Of a stretch of 64,000 bases of DNA, positions 32,383 through 41,776 are shown one piece after another; position 1 is the stretch's first letter; every line of letters begins with the position of its first letter. The notes below the pieces were generated by a model. The model did no database searches. It was not told where the DNA came from and saw only the letters and a program-made list of their open reading frames with translations. The stretch covers positions 682,001 through 746,000 of the forward strand of contig JADJTT010000002.1 of assembly GCA_016711045.1 (NCBI GenBank), in the 5' to 3' direction. Origin of the DNA: Saprospirales bacterium. Its GTDB lineage: Bacteria; Bacteroidota; Bacteroidia; Chitinophagales; Saprospiraceae. A program made the position numbers and the translations under genes.

Positions 32383-34227
32383 ATGGAAAATAAAGATAAA
32401 AAAGATCACCGGCTATTTGGCTTGTCCACTTTTTCGGTGGACAATGCCACCAGCATTTTCCTGCTGGCCTTCATCATCCTGATCTTCGGGGTGCAGTCAT
32501 ACGACACCCTTCCCAAAGAGTCATTTCCGGAAGTGCCCTGGCCTAAGGTCTATATCAATACGGTGTATTTCGGCAACTCTGCCACCGATATGGAAAACCT
32601 GGTGTCCAAACCCATCGAAAAGGAGTTGTCTACCATTTCCGAACTCAAAACCGTTACTTCCTCCTCCTTGCAGGATTTTTCCCTGATCGTTGCCGAGTTT
32701 AACGAGGATGTCGACATCGAAAGCGCAACCCGCAAGGTTAAAGACGCCGTCGACCGCGCCAAGCCCGAGCTACCGAACGACCTGACCTCCGAGCCGGAGG
32801 TCCTGGAGATCAACATGTCCGAAATTCCCATCATGACGGTCAACCTTTCGGGAAATTTTTCCAATGACCAACTCCGGAACTACGCCGAATATCTGCAGGA
32901 TAAGATCGAGGAACTCAACGAAATCTCCAGCGTGGACCTCAAGGGAGATCTGGACCGGGAGGTGGCTATTGATGTCAACCTGGCAAAGATGGAATCCCTG
33001 GAGATCAGTTTCGGCGATATTGAAAATGCCATCCGCGCGGAGAACGTCACTATGTCGGGAGGAGAATTGGTCACCAATGATTTTCGCCGCACCATCCGGA
33101 TTGTCGGGGAGTTTACCAATGTAACCCAAATCGAGGACCTCATCGTTAAAAGCGAAAATCAAATGCCGGTATTCCTGAAAGATATCGCTCAGGTGCGCTT
33201 TGATTATGCCGACCGGACGAGTATCGCCCGGGCCGGCGGACAGCCCGTCATTTCGCTCGATGTGATCAAGCGGGCGGGAGAGAACCTGCTAAGTGCCTCC
33301 GATAATATCAAAGCCATCGTGGCAGAAGCCAAAGTCGATGCCTTTCCCGAAGACCTGCGCGTGCAGATCTTCAACGACCAGTCTGTGCAGACCCGCAACA
33401 TGGTGTCCAATCTGGAGAACAGCATTATTTCCGGTATCCTTCTGGTGGTGCTGGTACTGCTCTTTTTCCTGGGTACGCGTAACAGCCTGTTTGTAGGGTT
33501 GGCCATTCCTATGTCGATGCTACTGGGTTTCATCGTGATCAAAATGTTGGGCTACACCCTCAACATGGTCATCCTGTTCGCGTTGATCCTGGCGCTGGGT
33601 ATGCTGGTCGACAACGCCATCGTGGTGATTGAGAATATCTATCGATATATGCAGGAAGGATATTCCAGGAAGGAAGCCGCCAAATATGGCACGGGAGAAG
33701 TAGCCGTGCCGATCATCTCTTCCACGGCAACTACCCTGGCTGCATTTATACCGCTGGCTTTCTGGCCTGGATTGATGGGTACATTCATGCAATACCTGCC
33801 CATCACGCTGATCATCACGTTGACCTCCTCCCTTTTTGTAGCGCTGGTCATTAACCCGGTATTTGCCTCCCGATTTATGGTCATTTCCAAAGAAGTGACC
33901 GAAAAATCCGCCCAGCGTCGCAAACGCCGGAATGTGTTTCTCGGCGCAGGCATCATGCTGGCAGCATCCGTGGCATTTCATTTTACAGGCATCCAGTGGC
34001 TGCGCAACTCACTTTGGGTAGTAACAGGCATTTCCTTGCTCAATTACTTTGTCTTCACTCCTGGCTCTCACTGGTTTGCCCGGGTGGTGTTGCCATGGCT
34101 TGAAAGGACGTATGACAACTTCATTCTATTCTCCCTCAAAGGAAAGAACCCTGGCTACTTTTTCGGAGGTACTTTCCTGCTTCTGATCTTTTCGTTGCTA
34201 CTACTGGGCCTTCGCTCCCCAAAGTAA
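32383..34227 (+). CDS. RND multidrug efflux permease, N-terminal part (frameshifted)
   Basis: A 614-residue fragment of an AcrB/MexF-type inner-membrane pump. It contains the first transmembrane helix, porter subdomains PN1/PC1 (PKESFPEVPWPKVYINTVY; EIPIMTVNLSG), transmembrane helices 2-6 with LGMLVDNAIVVIENIYRYM, including the paired Asp-type proton relay context in TM4, and an inserted basic linker. It then ends prematurely at LRSPK-TAA (34225-34227) just after the helix that precedes the second porter half. The following sequence continues in other frames, so this is not a natural end. Confidence 0.85.
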   Translation: MENKDKKDHRLFGLSTFSVDNATSIFLLAFIILIFGVQSYDTLPKESFPEVPWPKVYINTVYFGNSATDMENLVSKPIEKELSTISELKTVTSSSLQDFSLIVAEFNEDVDIESATRKVKDAVDRAKPELPNDLTSEPEVLEINMSEIPIMTVNLSGNFSNDQLRNYAEYLQDKIEELNEISSVDLKGDLDREVAIDVNLAKMESLEISFGDIENAIRAENVTMSGGELVTNDFRRTIRIVGEFTNVTQIEDLIVKSENQMPVFLKDIAQVRFDYADRTSIARAGGQPVISLDVIKRAGENLLSASDNIKAIVAEAKVDAFPEDLRVQIFNDQSVQTRNMVSNLENSIISGILLVVLVLLFFLGTRNSLFVGLAIPMSMLLGFIVIKMLGYTLNMVILFALILALGMLVDNAIVVIENIYRYMQEGYSRKEAAKYGTGEVAVPIISSTATTLAAFIPLAFWPGLMGTFMQYLPITLIITLTSSLFVALVINPVFASRFMVISKEVTEKSAQRRKRRNVFLGAGIMLAASVAFHFTGIQWLRNSLWVVTGISLLNYFVFTPGSHWFARVVLPWLERTYDNFILFSLKGKNPGYFFGGTFLLLIFSLLLLGLRSPK

Positions 34228-34312
34228 AACTGTTTCCAACCCCGACCCCAATTACGTCAACGCCTTCATTGAACTACCCATCGGTACGGATATCAACGCT
34301 ACCGACTCCCTG

Positions 34313-35833
34313 ATGCGAAAGATCGAAACCCGGGTCAACGAGGTTATCCTGCCCTACAATGGTATCGTAGAAGCCGTGCTCGACCAGATCGGTGAAAACA
34401 CGGCCGACCCGAGAGGAACACCCGACTTCAGTGCTTCTCCGCACAAGGCCCGCCTGACGGTCAGCTTTATTCCTTCTGAAGACCGGGGCGATGTCTCGAG
34501 CCGCGAGGTGATGGAAAAGATACGCGAAGGGCTGGAAGGTTATGCCGGCGTGCAGATCGTCGTCGATCGAAACCAGGCCGGTCCGCCGACCGGGAAGCCC
34601 ATCAACATCGAATTGCGCGGTGAAGATATCAACACCTTGGCCTTGCTGGCTCAGGAGGTGATGGATTACATCAATGAGCGGAATATCCAGGGTATTGAAG
34701 AACTGAAAAAAGATGTGTCGATCGGGAAACCCGAGTTGATTGTAAATATCGACCGGGAGGCTGCCCGCCGGTATGGCATTTCTACCTACCTCATCGCCGA
34801 CGCCATCCGCACCGCTGTTTTCGGAAAAGAAGTTTCCAAATTCAAACAAAACGATGACGAGTTCCCCATTCAGATCCGGGTAGATAAAGAAAGCCGGTAT
34901 AACATTGACGATATTCTGAATCAAAGCATCACCTTCCGGAGCCCGTCTAACGGGCGCATCAGCCAGGTACCGATCTCCTCTGTGGCGAATATCAGTTATT
35001 CCTCCACCTTTACGTCCATCAACCGGAAAGACCAGGAGCGGATGATCACGATCAGTTCCAATGTATTGGATGGCTATGTACCCAACGAGGTAGTTGCGGA
35101 GGTGAAATCCACGCTGGCCAACTTCAACTTCCCGAACAATTATACCTATGAGTTTACCGGGGAGCAAAAAGACCAGGCGGATAATATGGCATTCCTGAAA
35201 ACCGCCTTTACGGTGGCTATCTTTGCCATTTTTCTGATCATCGTCGCCCAGTTCAATTCCGTGATCTCGCCGTTTATTATCATGCTACAGGTATTGTTCA
35301 GCACCATCGGGGTATTCCTTGGTTATGTTGTCAACGGCATGGACATCCTGATCGTCATGACGGGCGTCGGGATCATCTCTCTGGCCGGTGTGGCGGTGAA
35401 TAACGGGATCGTCCTGATCGATTATACCAACCTGCTAATCCGCAGGAAGATGGAAAAACTGGGAGTTGACAGCCAGTTTAAATTGCCCCTGGATGAGGTA
35501 AAAGATGCCGTCATGCAGGGCGGGGGTACCCGTCTGCGTCCGGTATTGCTGACTGCTATTACCACGGTCCTGGGTTTGATCCCGCTGGCCATCGGCTTCA
35601 ACTTCAACTTCTTCACCTTTATCACCGACCTGGACCCCAACATGTATGTAGGGGGCGACAGCGCCGCTTTCTGGGGCACACTGGCCTGGACGGTGATTTA
35701 CGGACTGATGTTTGCCACCTTCCTCACGCTGGTGATCGTGCCGGTCATGTATTGGCTGGCATTTCTCATGCAACGCTGGGTGATCGGGTTCTTTAAGAAA
35801 GAAGAGGAGCCCATCCCGGCTACTCAGGTATAA
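34313..35833 (+). CDS. RND multidrug efflux permease, C-terminal part (frameshifted)
   Basis: A 506-residue fragment with the second porter half and transmembrane helices 8-12 of the same pump. Coding sequence in this frame starts at about 34238, before the ATG (NPDPNYVNAFIELPIGTD). Recognisable parts are GRNQAGPP-like substrate region, the funnel domain, ITTVLGLIPLAIG and the final helices. Alone it lacks the first half of the pump and would not function. Confidence 0.85.
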   Translation: MRKIETRVNEVILPYNGIVEAVLDQIGENTADPRGTPDFSASPHKARLTVSFIPSEDRGDVSSREVMEKIREGLEGYAGVQIVVDRNQAGPPTGKPINIELRGEDINTLALLAQEVMDYINERNIQGIEELKKDVSIGKPELIVNIDREAARRYGISTYLIADAIRTAVFGKEVSKFKQNDDEFPIQIRVDKESRYNIDDILNQSITFRSPSNGRISQVPISSVANISYSSTFTSINRKDQERMITISSNVLDGYVPNEVVAEVKSTLANFNFPNNYTYEFTGEQKDQADNMAFLKTAFTVAIFAIFLIIVAQFNSVISPFIIMLQVLFSTIGVFLGYVVNGMDILIVMTGVGIISLAGVAVNNGIVLIDYTNLLIRRKMEKLGVDSQFKLPLDEVKDAVMQGGGTRLRPVLLTAITTVLGLIPLAIGFNFNFFTFITDLDPNMYVGGDSAAFWGTLAWTVIYGLMFATFLTLVIVPVMYWLAFLMQRWVIGFFKKEEEPIPATQV

Positions 35834-35874
35834 ATAAAAAAGGGGCCCCGCGGTTGCGGAGCCCCTTTTTTATT
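35832..35874. terminator. Convergent terminator, RND permease/bacilliredoxin
   Basis: Stem AAAAAAGGGGC/GCCCCTTTTTT with an inner stem CCGC-GGTT-GCGG and flanking A and T runs lies between the convergent pump and bacilliredoxin genes and can serve both. Confidence 0.85.
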
Positions 35875-35884
35875 GGGTAAGCAC

Positions 35885-36298
35885 TTAACAATACCGTTCA
35901 AAAGCCATTTTCAAATTCTCGGCAATAACGGGTGCAGGGCGACCTTCAATGTGGTGGCGTTCGAGAAAATGCACGAGGCGGCCATCCTTGAACAAGGCGA
36001 TCGAAGGGGACGAAGGCGGATAAGGGAGCATATATTCCCGAGCCCGCGAAGTAGCTTCTTTATCGACGCCGGCAAATACCGTCACCAGTTTATCGGGGCG
36101 CTTCGCTCCTTCCAGCGCCAGTTTTGCGCCAGGACGTGCCATGCCTGCTGCACATCCGCATACGGAATTGACCACCACGAGGACTGTCCCTTCCGGTTTA
36201 TTCAACACATCATCTACTTCCTGGGTGGTCTCCAGGCTTTCAAAACCAAAGTCTGTCAGATCCTTGGCCATAGGTGCGACGAGATCAGGTGGATACAT
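35885..36298 (-). CDS. BrxA/BrxB-family bacilliredoxin
   Basis: A 137-residue thioredoxin-fold protein of the YphP/YqiW family. The CGC active site is in NSVCGCAAGMARPGA, as in bacilliredoxins that remove bacillithiol from mixed disulfides; PYPPSSPSIALFKDG and HHIEGRPA are further family blocks. Many Bacteroidota lack bacillithiol or carry it variably, so the exact thiol partner is uncertain. It is a single gene convergent with the RND operon. Confidence 0.9.
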   Translation of the reverse strand: MYPPDLVAPMAKDLTDFGFESLETTQEVDDVLNKPEGTVLVVVNSVCGCAAGMARPGAKLALEGAKRPDKLVTVFAGVDKEATSRAREYMLPYPPSSPSIALFKDGRLVHFLERHHIEGRPAPVIAENLKMAFERYC

Positions 36299-36465
36299 AG
36301 TTAATCAGTTTGTCAGTTGAAAAATCTTGTCTCTAAATACAAACAAGCATGCAAGATGGTTCAAATGATGCAAATATGATAATAAATTTGATTGGTTACA
36401 TCCCATTCAAAATAGATTTGGGAAACCAGCGTTCAAATCCAATTCACACTAAAAATGAAATCAAC

Positions 36466-36816
36466 ATGTATCGGCTTATTGCCTTGACTGTTTTTTCACT
36501 TCTATTCCTGACTATCCATTCCTGTAAGGTGGACAATGTCCCTCCGGTGAATTGCGACAACGTTTCCGACCTGACTTACAACGGTGCGATTGGCCCAATC
36601 ATTAAATCCAGCTGTGCGATCAGCGGTTGCCACAACTCGAAGGCGTCGCACGGTTCGCTGGAAACTTATTCCCAGATTTCGCCCTACCTGAAGGATGGCA
36701 CCATTCAATACTATGTGGTTGACCTGAGGTACATGCCTCCTTCTTCCCATAAGCTGAGCAGCAACGACCTTCAGCTTATCCAGTGCTGGCTTGAAGCGGG
36801 GTATCCGGAAAACTGA
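36466..36816 (+). CDS. Small lipoprotein with a CX4CH haem-like motif
   Basis: A 116-residue lipoprotein (ATG at 36466; lipobox TIHSC). The core reads GAIGPIIKSSC-AISG-CHNSK, with the spacing CX4CH rather than CX2CH, followed by SHGSLETYSQI and YMPPSSHKLSSNDLQLIQCWLEAG, in which Met and a late Trp region match the mono-haem cytochrome-like domains of Bacteroidota and Planctomycetes with CATAGCHN-type motifs. Haem attachment through this spacing is known in only some proteins, so it may bind haem or another metal. The gene is single, with a strong palindrome after it. Confidence 0.75.
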   Translation: MYRLIALTVFSLLFLTIHSCKVDNVPPVNCDNVSDLTYNGAIGPIIKSSCAISGCHNSKASHGSLETYSQISPYLKDGTIQYYVVDLRYMPPSSHKLSSNDLQLIQCWLEAGYPEN

Positions 36817-36841
36817 TTATTAACCTGCATGGCGAAAATAA

Positions 36842-36882
36842 TAAAGACCTTATTGCCACCAAAGGCGGCAATAAGGTCTTTA
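36842..36882. terminator. Convergent terminator, haem-like lipoprotein/adaptor
   Basis: Perfect 16-bp arms TAAAGACCTTATTGCC (36842-36857) and complement (36867-36882) with a 9-nt loop, between the convergent lipoprotein and adaptor genes. Confidence 0.8.
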
Positions 36883-36903
36883 CAGCGTTTATCGTAACTT
36901 GAG

Positions 36904-38334
36904 TTAATTATTTTTCTCTTTATACAGGTCCTCCTCTTTCACCACGGTCACTTTCATGCCCCCCTCCAATTTGCGGGAGATGGCAGAATAAGGGCCTGTT
37001 ACGACCTTTGCGCCTACTTCAAGGCCGGAGAGTACCTGGATATAGGTATCGTCCTGGATACCTGTCTTCACCGGCACCAAACGTATCGAATCATTTTCCA
37101 CTACAAAAACCACTTCCAGGACTTCGTCATCTGAGGTCAATACGGGCGTAGCTTCTTCCTCCCCTTCTTTATCTTCTTTATCTTTCGCAGCAGATTTCTT
37201 CTTTTTCTCGATATCTTTTTTCTCCCGGGTAGTTACCGACTGGATAGGGATACTTAACGCACCTTCCAGCGTGTTGGTATTGATATCTACCGAAGCCGAC
37301 ATCCCCGGTCGGAAGGGATAGGGTTTTGTCTCGCTGACAAGATCTTTATAGGAAGCCGGATCAATATCGATCTTGACGATAAAATTGGTTACCTGATCGG
37401 AGGTAAGGGACACCCCTGTAATGCCCGAATCGGCAATATTGGCGGAGTTGGCAACCTGGGTTACCTTGCCCTGGAATTTCCGGCCCAGGTAGGCATCTAC
37501 TTCGATTTCGACCTTATCCCCCAGACTCAGGCGGGGAACATCGGTTTCACTTACCTCCACTTGTACCTCCATGATATTGAGATCGGCGATGCGAACGACT
37601 TCCGTACCTGCCATCAAGGCGTTACCTACTACGCGTTCCCCCTTTTCGATGTTGAGTTTCGATACGATACCGCCCATGGGCGCATAAAGTGTAGTACGAC
37701 GAAGGCTGGTTTGCAACTCTTTCAGGCCTGCCTCTGCACTTTTCACCGAATATTCGGCTGCTTTAGCGCCCTGTTCAGATGCCCGAATCGAAGCTTCCGA
37801 AGAGCGGAGGTTTGCTTCCAACCCCTGAAGATTGGCCCTGGACGTTTCAAAGTCGGCCTCTGAAATCACCCCATCTTTGAAGAGCTTTTCATTGCGACTA
37901 TGGATATCCCGGGCATTATTCAACTGAGCCAGCACCTGCTCGCGCTGAGCCCGGAGCGTTTCTACCGACGACAAGGCATTGGCCGCCTGGGACTTGGATG
38001 TATTTACCGCTGCCACACCGCGCTCCACTTGCGACTGGTAGGCATCCGGGTCGATACGGGCCAGTATCTGGCCAACTACGACCGAATCACCTTCCTCCAC
38101 ATAGAGTTCTACCACCTCACCCGACACGTCGGAGCTGATCTTCACTTCCGTAACCGGAAAAACCTTTCCACTGGCAGAAACCATCTCCTTGATGGTGCGT
38201 TTTTCCACCATTTCAACGGCTACTTTTTCGCCTTTGGGTTTTGTCTTATTACGCCAGATCATCAACCCGACTAAAATGATCGATGCGGCTACCAGTATAT
38301 AGATCCAGAGATTTGATCTTTTTCGCTTTGTCAT
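36904..38334 (-). CDS. Efflux periplasmic adaptor subunit (HlyD/MacA type)
   Basis: A 476-residue membrane-fusion protein anchored by one N-terminal helix (about 9-26). It has the lipoyl-like motif GEVVELYVEEGDSVVVGQILARID, a long helical hairpin (about 95-225), the second lipoyl half APMGGIVSKLNIEKGERVVG and a beta-barrel. A charged insertion of Lys/Glu/Asp (KKDIEKKKKSAAKDKEDKEG, about 371-395) interrupts the C-terminal domain and is unusual. It follows the second TolC gene by 33 bp, and no ABC or RND permease follows, so its pump partner must be elsewhere. Confidence 0.9.
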   Translation of the reverse strand: MTKRKRSNLWIYILVAASIILVGLMIWRNKTKPKGEKVAVEMVEKRTIKEMVSASGKVFPVTEVKISSDVSGEVVELYVEEGDSVVVGQILARIDPDAYQSQVERGVAAVNTSKSQAANALSSVETLRAQREQVLAQLNNARDIHSRNEKLFKDGVISEADFETSRANLQGLEANLRSSEASIRASEQGAKAAEYSVKSAEAGLKELQTSLRRTTLYAPMGGIVSKLNIEKGERVVGNALMAGTEVVRIADLNIMEVQVEVSETDVPRLSLGDKVEIEVDAYLGRKFQGKVTQVANSANIADSGITGVSLTSDQVTNFIVKIDIDPASYKDLVSETKPYPFRPGMSASVDINTNTLEGALSIPIQSVTTREKKDIEKKKKSAAKDKEDKEGEEEATPVLTSDDEVLEVVFVVENDSIRLVPVKTGIQDDTYIQVLSGLEVGAKVVTGPYSAISRKLEGGMKVTVVKEEDLYKEKNN

Positions 38335-38367
38335 GATAACAGAAGTTATGGTGATTTTAGAGGAAAA

Positions 38368-39801
38368 TTATTCGAGGTTCAGGGGTCTGCCCAGGTAAAA
38401 ATCAATCACTTTCAAGGTGAAGATATATTGAAACTTAGCTTGGGTGAATGATAGTTGAGCGGAATCCAGGTTGGTTTTTGCCACCGTAAATTCGTAGGTG
38501 TTCAGGGCTCCGATCTGAAAGCGTTTTTCCGCATTTCCGAATGCAGCCTGAGATGCATTGAGTGCGCGCTGAGCAGCTTCGTAGGAGCGCTTGGCTGCCT
38601 GCGCATCATTCACCGCCCGCTGCACATCCGATTGCAATTGTTGCCTGGTTTGGTCATTGGCCACCTTTGCGGCAAGCACGCCAATCTCCACTTCCTGCTG
38701 GGTCAATTTGGCTCGCGATCCATTGTAGAGCGGGACGGACAGGTTGAGGCCAATGCTCTGCCCGAAGTTTTCGTTGAGCTGATTGAAGTATGGGTCATCG
38801 ACGAAAATGGGTACGTCCTGTCCAATCTCAAAAGAGACAATGGTTCCGTCGGGCTGTTTGAGTTGGATAGGGTAGAATTGAGTTTCTGTACCATCTATGC
38901 TCTTCGCCAGGCTCGACCAGCTGGAGTTTAAATTGGCAAAAATAGAAAGTGTAGGCAGCGCCAGGGAACGAGCCTGATAAAAGTTTTCTTCCGCAGAAGC
39001 CATTCGCATTTCCCCGGCTTCGATCTGGGGTTGGGTCCCCATAGCACCAACATAGACCTCCTGCCAGGAGAGCCCATCCGGATTGGCCGTTGCAGGGATT
39101 GTAACTGTGGGCCGCACGATGTCAAAAGGTTCGGAAGGAGCGAGCTCCAACAATTGCCGCAGGATCAGATAGCTGCTTTCCAGGGCATTTTCCGCCTGAA
39201 TGAGGTTCTGCTCATTCAGCGCCACCTGCGCCTCAATAGTCAGGCGTTCATTCGGCGCCAAGGCCCCGGCATTTACCAACTTATCGGTTTGATCCAGCAA
39301 AGCCTGGGATTGCTCCAGTTGCCGGGTGGCATTCTCGACCTGCTCCTGGCTCAGCAAGATTTGCAAGTAGCCACCTGCAATGCTGAGGGCCATCGAATTG
39401 AAGGACGCGTCGGCATCCAGTTTGCTGGCTTCCAGGTCGTATTTGCCCTGCGCTATAGCGTGGTTGATGCGCCCGCCATTGTAAAGCATAGCGCCGGCAC
39501 TGAGGCCCAGGCTATTGTAGTAGATCGTGCTGTTGTTAAAGGAGTTGGTCGTCGGGTCGATCGTACGTCCCAACTGGGCTCCACCGTTGGCACTGGCGTT
39601 GAGGGAAGGGTAGCGCGAATTCTTTTGCCGCTTCAGGTTGATTTCCGCCCGCTGGATACCGAGTTCAGCTTGTTGCATGATCAAACTGTTTTCCCGCGCG
39701 TATTCTACGCATTTGATCAAAGACCAGGGGTCCTGACCCCACATCGGCAGGGCAAACCCGATTAACAGAAAAATAACAAGGAAATGGAGTTGTCTCCGCA
39801 T
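38368..39801 (-). CDS. TolC-family outer membrane protein
   Basis: A 477-residue OEP-family channel with a signal peptide (1-22, ending ALPMWGQ), a first repeat beginning WSLIKCVEYARENSLIMQQA, and a second repeat ending with the coiled coil VQRAVNDAQAAKRSYEAAQRAL and TYEFTVAKTNLDSAQLSF. It is the first gene of a two-gene unit with the HlyD/MacA-type adaptor. It is only distantly similar to the TolC at 29784-31097, so the two are probably not a recent duplication. Confidence 0.92.
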   Translation of the reverse strand: MRRQLHFLVIFLLIGFALPMWGQDPWSLIKCVEYARENSLIMQQAELGIQRAEINLKRQKNSRYPSLNASANGGAQLGRTIDPTTNSFNNSTIYYNSLGLSAGAMLYNGGRINHAIAQGKYDLEASKLDADASFNSMALSIAGGYLQILLSQEQVENATRQLEQSQALLDQTDKLVNAGALAPNERLTIEAQVALNEQNLIQAENALESSYLILRQLLELAPSEPFDIVRPTVTIPATANPDGLSWQEVYVGAMGTQPQIEAGEMRMASAEENFYQARSLALPTLSIFANLNSSWSSLAKSIDGTETQFYPIQLKQPDGTIVSFEIGQDVPIFVDDPYFNQLNENFGQSIGLNLSVPLYNGSRAKLTQQEVEIGVLAAKVANDQTRQQLQSDVQRAVNDAQAAKRSYEAAQRALNASQAAFGNAEKRFQIGALNTYEFTVAKTNLDSAQLSFTQAKFQYIFTLKVIDFYLGRPLNLE

Positions 39802-39905
39802 GGTATTTCTTTTTTGCCCTCCAAACGTAGGGAAGCCATGCGGAATGGACCAAATATTTATATTAACGGGTAATAATTATGGATGAATGGAAAAAAAATC
39901 CATAA

Positions 39906-41162
39906 CTATCGCCATGCCTGAAAGGTGGTTGCCGCCACCAACCGGTCGTAGCGCTCGCCAAACGGCCGGTAATAAATCAGGATGGTATAATCATTTTCCG
40001 TTTCATACCAATTGCCTTCTGTGTCTTCGATCGCAGGCAACCCGCCGGTTCGGGGCGCCATGGCGTAATAGTAATTGTAATACCCCTGTTTCAATAAGGC
40101 TTCTCCTATATAGGCATGAATGCGGCTGTTGTAGGCCATTTTAAACTCAGGCTTTAGTTGCCACTCTGTCAGCGCGCCCAGAATATATACGTCCGAATCT
40201 TCGTATTCGGTAGGACTGTCCAGGGAAAACAATACCCGGGCATAATCTCCCTCCAGTACGGGGTCGCCCATATCCGTCGATTCAATCACATAATTCCCGT
40301 TGAGGTCGTTGTATTCCAGGTACACCTGGTTGGCCCGTTTAAGGTCTTTTCCCAGGGTGATATCGATGCCATCCGAATACATCTCGATGGCAGCTACGTC
40401 CCCGGAAGGATAACGAAAACTGCGCAAGTCCAGGCTGCGAAATTCTTTCCCTGCCTCAAATACAATCTTGTTTTGATAATCGAAGCTCATCTCCTCGGGG
40501 CGTACGAATTGAGGGATCACCCCGGTAATCGCATTGTCCCACCGTCCATTCTGCAGCACGGAGGCTTTCACTTCCATCAACGGGTTCCGGATGTCAATGC
40601 CTTTGTGGGTTACGATAAAGTCTACTTCCTGGTGGGTGTCCGATTTACTGACCTGGCTGGTGCGAACCATCCTGGGTGCAATACGCATCGCCTGCTCCAC
40701 AACCATAAACCGACGGGTAAAGACCAGTGTTTTTTCATCCTCATCCTCGTATACTTTCAGCACATAATTGCCCGATTTGGTAAAATCCATATCCCTGTTG
40801 GGGATGGCAAAGTAGTAATGTACAAAAGGAGTGCGGGTACTTCCGGAAAAGGAAAAATCGTCGATGCGATCTTCGGGAAAGCCATCGATGTATTCATTTT
40901 CGGTGAGCCCGGAGGGTTCCCAGTTGGCGTTGCAATGCACCACGGTATAGGTAAAATTTTTCACCTCATCGCTCAGGTCGTCGAAAGAGATATACAACTG
41001 GGCGTTGGAAAACAACTCGATGATCGGGTAGCCCAGCATGACCCCATTGGGATACATGCGTACCGAACGGATATAATCGACGTAGGTAATGTCGGATGGC
41101 TGAACCTGCCCTTGTACCATCAAGGGCATGAAGAGAAACAAAAGGCGAAAAAAATACTTCAT
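39906..41162 (-). CDS. DUF5103 type IX secretion system plug protein
   Basis: A 418-residue exported protein with signal peptide FFRLLFLFMPLMVQGQ (1-18) and the DUF5103 N-terminal domain (YVDYIRSVRMYPNGVMLGYPIIEL). In Bacteroidota DUF5103 proteins are annotated as the plug that seals the giant SprA/Sov type IX translocon. The rest is beta-sandwich with many aromatic residues, ending FGERYDRLVAATTFQAW. The start at 41162 is fixed by its 4-bp overlap (ATGA) with the mpg stop; it is the last gene of the radA-mpg unit. Confidence 0.88.
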   Translation of the reverse strand: MKYFFRLLFLFMPLMVQGQVQPSDITYVDYIRSVRMYPNGVMLGYPIIELFSNAQLYISFDDLSDEVKNFTYTVVHCNANWEPSGLTENEYIDGFPEDRIDDFSFSGSTRTPFVHYYFAIPNRDMDFTKSGNYVLKVYEDEDEKTLVFTRRFMVVEQAMRIAPRMVRTSQVSKSDTHQEVDFIVTHKGIDIRNPLMEVKASVLQNGRWDNAITGVIPQFVRPEEMSFDYQNKIVFEAGKEFRSLDLRSFRYPSGDVAAIEMYSDGIDITLGKDLKRANQVYLEYNDLNGNYVIESTDMGDPVLEGDYARVLFSLDSPTEYEDSDVYILGALTEWQLKPEFKMAYNSRIHAYIGEALLKQGYYNYYYAMAPRTGGLPAIEDTEGNWYETENDYTILIYYRPFGERYDRLVAATTFQAWR

Positions 41163-41764
41163 CTTGGCAGGCTTGTCCATGTTGAGTTTTTTATGCGAAA
41201 GCGCCATTCCCAAAGAGCGCATTCGCCTGCATAATCCACACCTACGCGCGGGCCGGCGAGAATATCGGAGGCTGGCAAGTGGTCGCCCCGGTCTTCAATC
41301 CAAATCGGGCTTTCCGGATCAACCAGGCTGGTTCCGGTGTGCGCAGTCTGGATGCCCATGGCTTTGCTCAGCGAGCCCGGACCAGCGGTGAGGCGGGGCT
41401 TCATCGCTTTCATGTCCCGGCGCAGGAGCATCGTATCGAGCGCTTCTACCGGCTCCAAGGCCCGGATTAATACCGCGTGTGGCTGCCCTTCCGCCCCGGT
41501 CACCACATTAAACAGGTGATGAATGCCGTAACAGAGGTAGACATAGGCCAGTCCTCCTGCTTCGAACATTACTTGTGTGCGCGGGGTAAGACGGTTGCCG
41601 TATGCGTGGCTTGCCTTGTCTTCAGGGCCCCTATATGCCTCCGTCTCAACGATCCTGCCCACTGCCCGGATCCCTTCCAAATCTGTCACAAGGTACTTGC
41701 CCAGCAGGTCTTTGCTGATCTGAACCACATCATCCCGAAGGTAGAAAGCCTTTTCTAAACGCAT
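41159..41764 (-). CDS. mpg: 3-methyladenine DNA glycosylase (AAG family)
   Basis: A 201-residue base-excision enzyme of the AAG/MPG family, which removes alkylated purines. Family blocks are visible: DLLGKYLVTD, the catalytic-Glu region VETEAYRGPEDKASHAY, YVYLCYGIHHLFNVVTG, AVLIRALEP and GPGSLSKAMGI. Full length. It starts 12 bp after the radA stop and overlaps the DUF5103 gene by 4 bp, so radA, mpg and the plug gene form one unit that combines DNA repair with secretion. Confidence 0.95.
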   Translation of the reverse strand: MRLEKAFYLRDDVVQISKDLLGKYLVTDLEGIRAVGRIVETEAYRGPEDKASHAYGNRLTPRTQVMFEAGGLAYVYLCYGIHHLFNVVTGAEGQPHAVLIRALEPVEALDTMLLRRDMKAMKPRLTAGPGSLSKAMGIQTAHTGTSLVDPESPIWIEDRGDHLPASDILAGPRVGVDYAGECALWEWRFRIKNSTWTSLPR

Positions 41765-41776
41765 GAAAAAAAAGGA

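Larger units (their letters stand above)
32383..35833 (+). pseudogene. RND permease locus broken by two close single-base deletions
   Basis: Frames read LLGLRSPK (to 34223), then KVKLFP in a second frame (34221-34238), then NPDPNYVNAF in a third. Restoring one A in the AAA at 34221-34223 and one A in the AA at 34238-34239 rebuilds a continuous protein of about 1,149 residues. Both sites are short A runs, typical of sequencing error but also of real slippage. Confidence 0.8.

Noticed and set aside
36425..36455. tRNA-like T-arm (GTTCAAATCC)
   Set aside because: No acceptor stem, anticodon arm or CCA can be placed around it.
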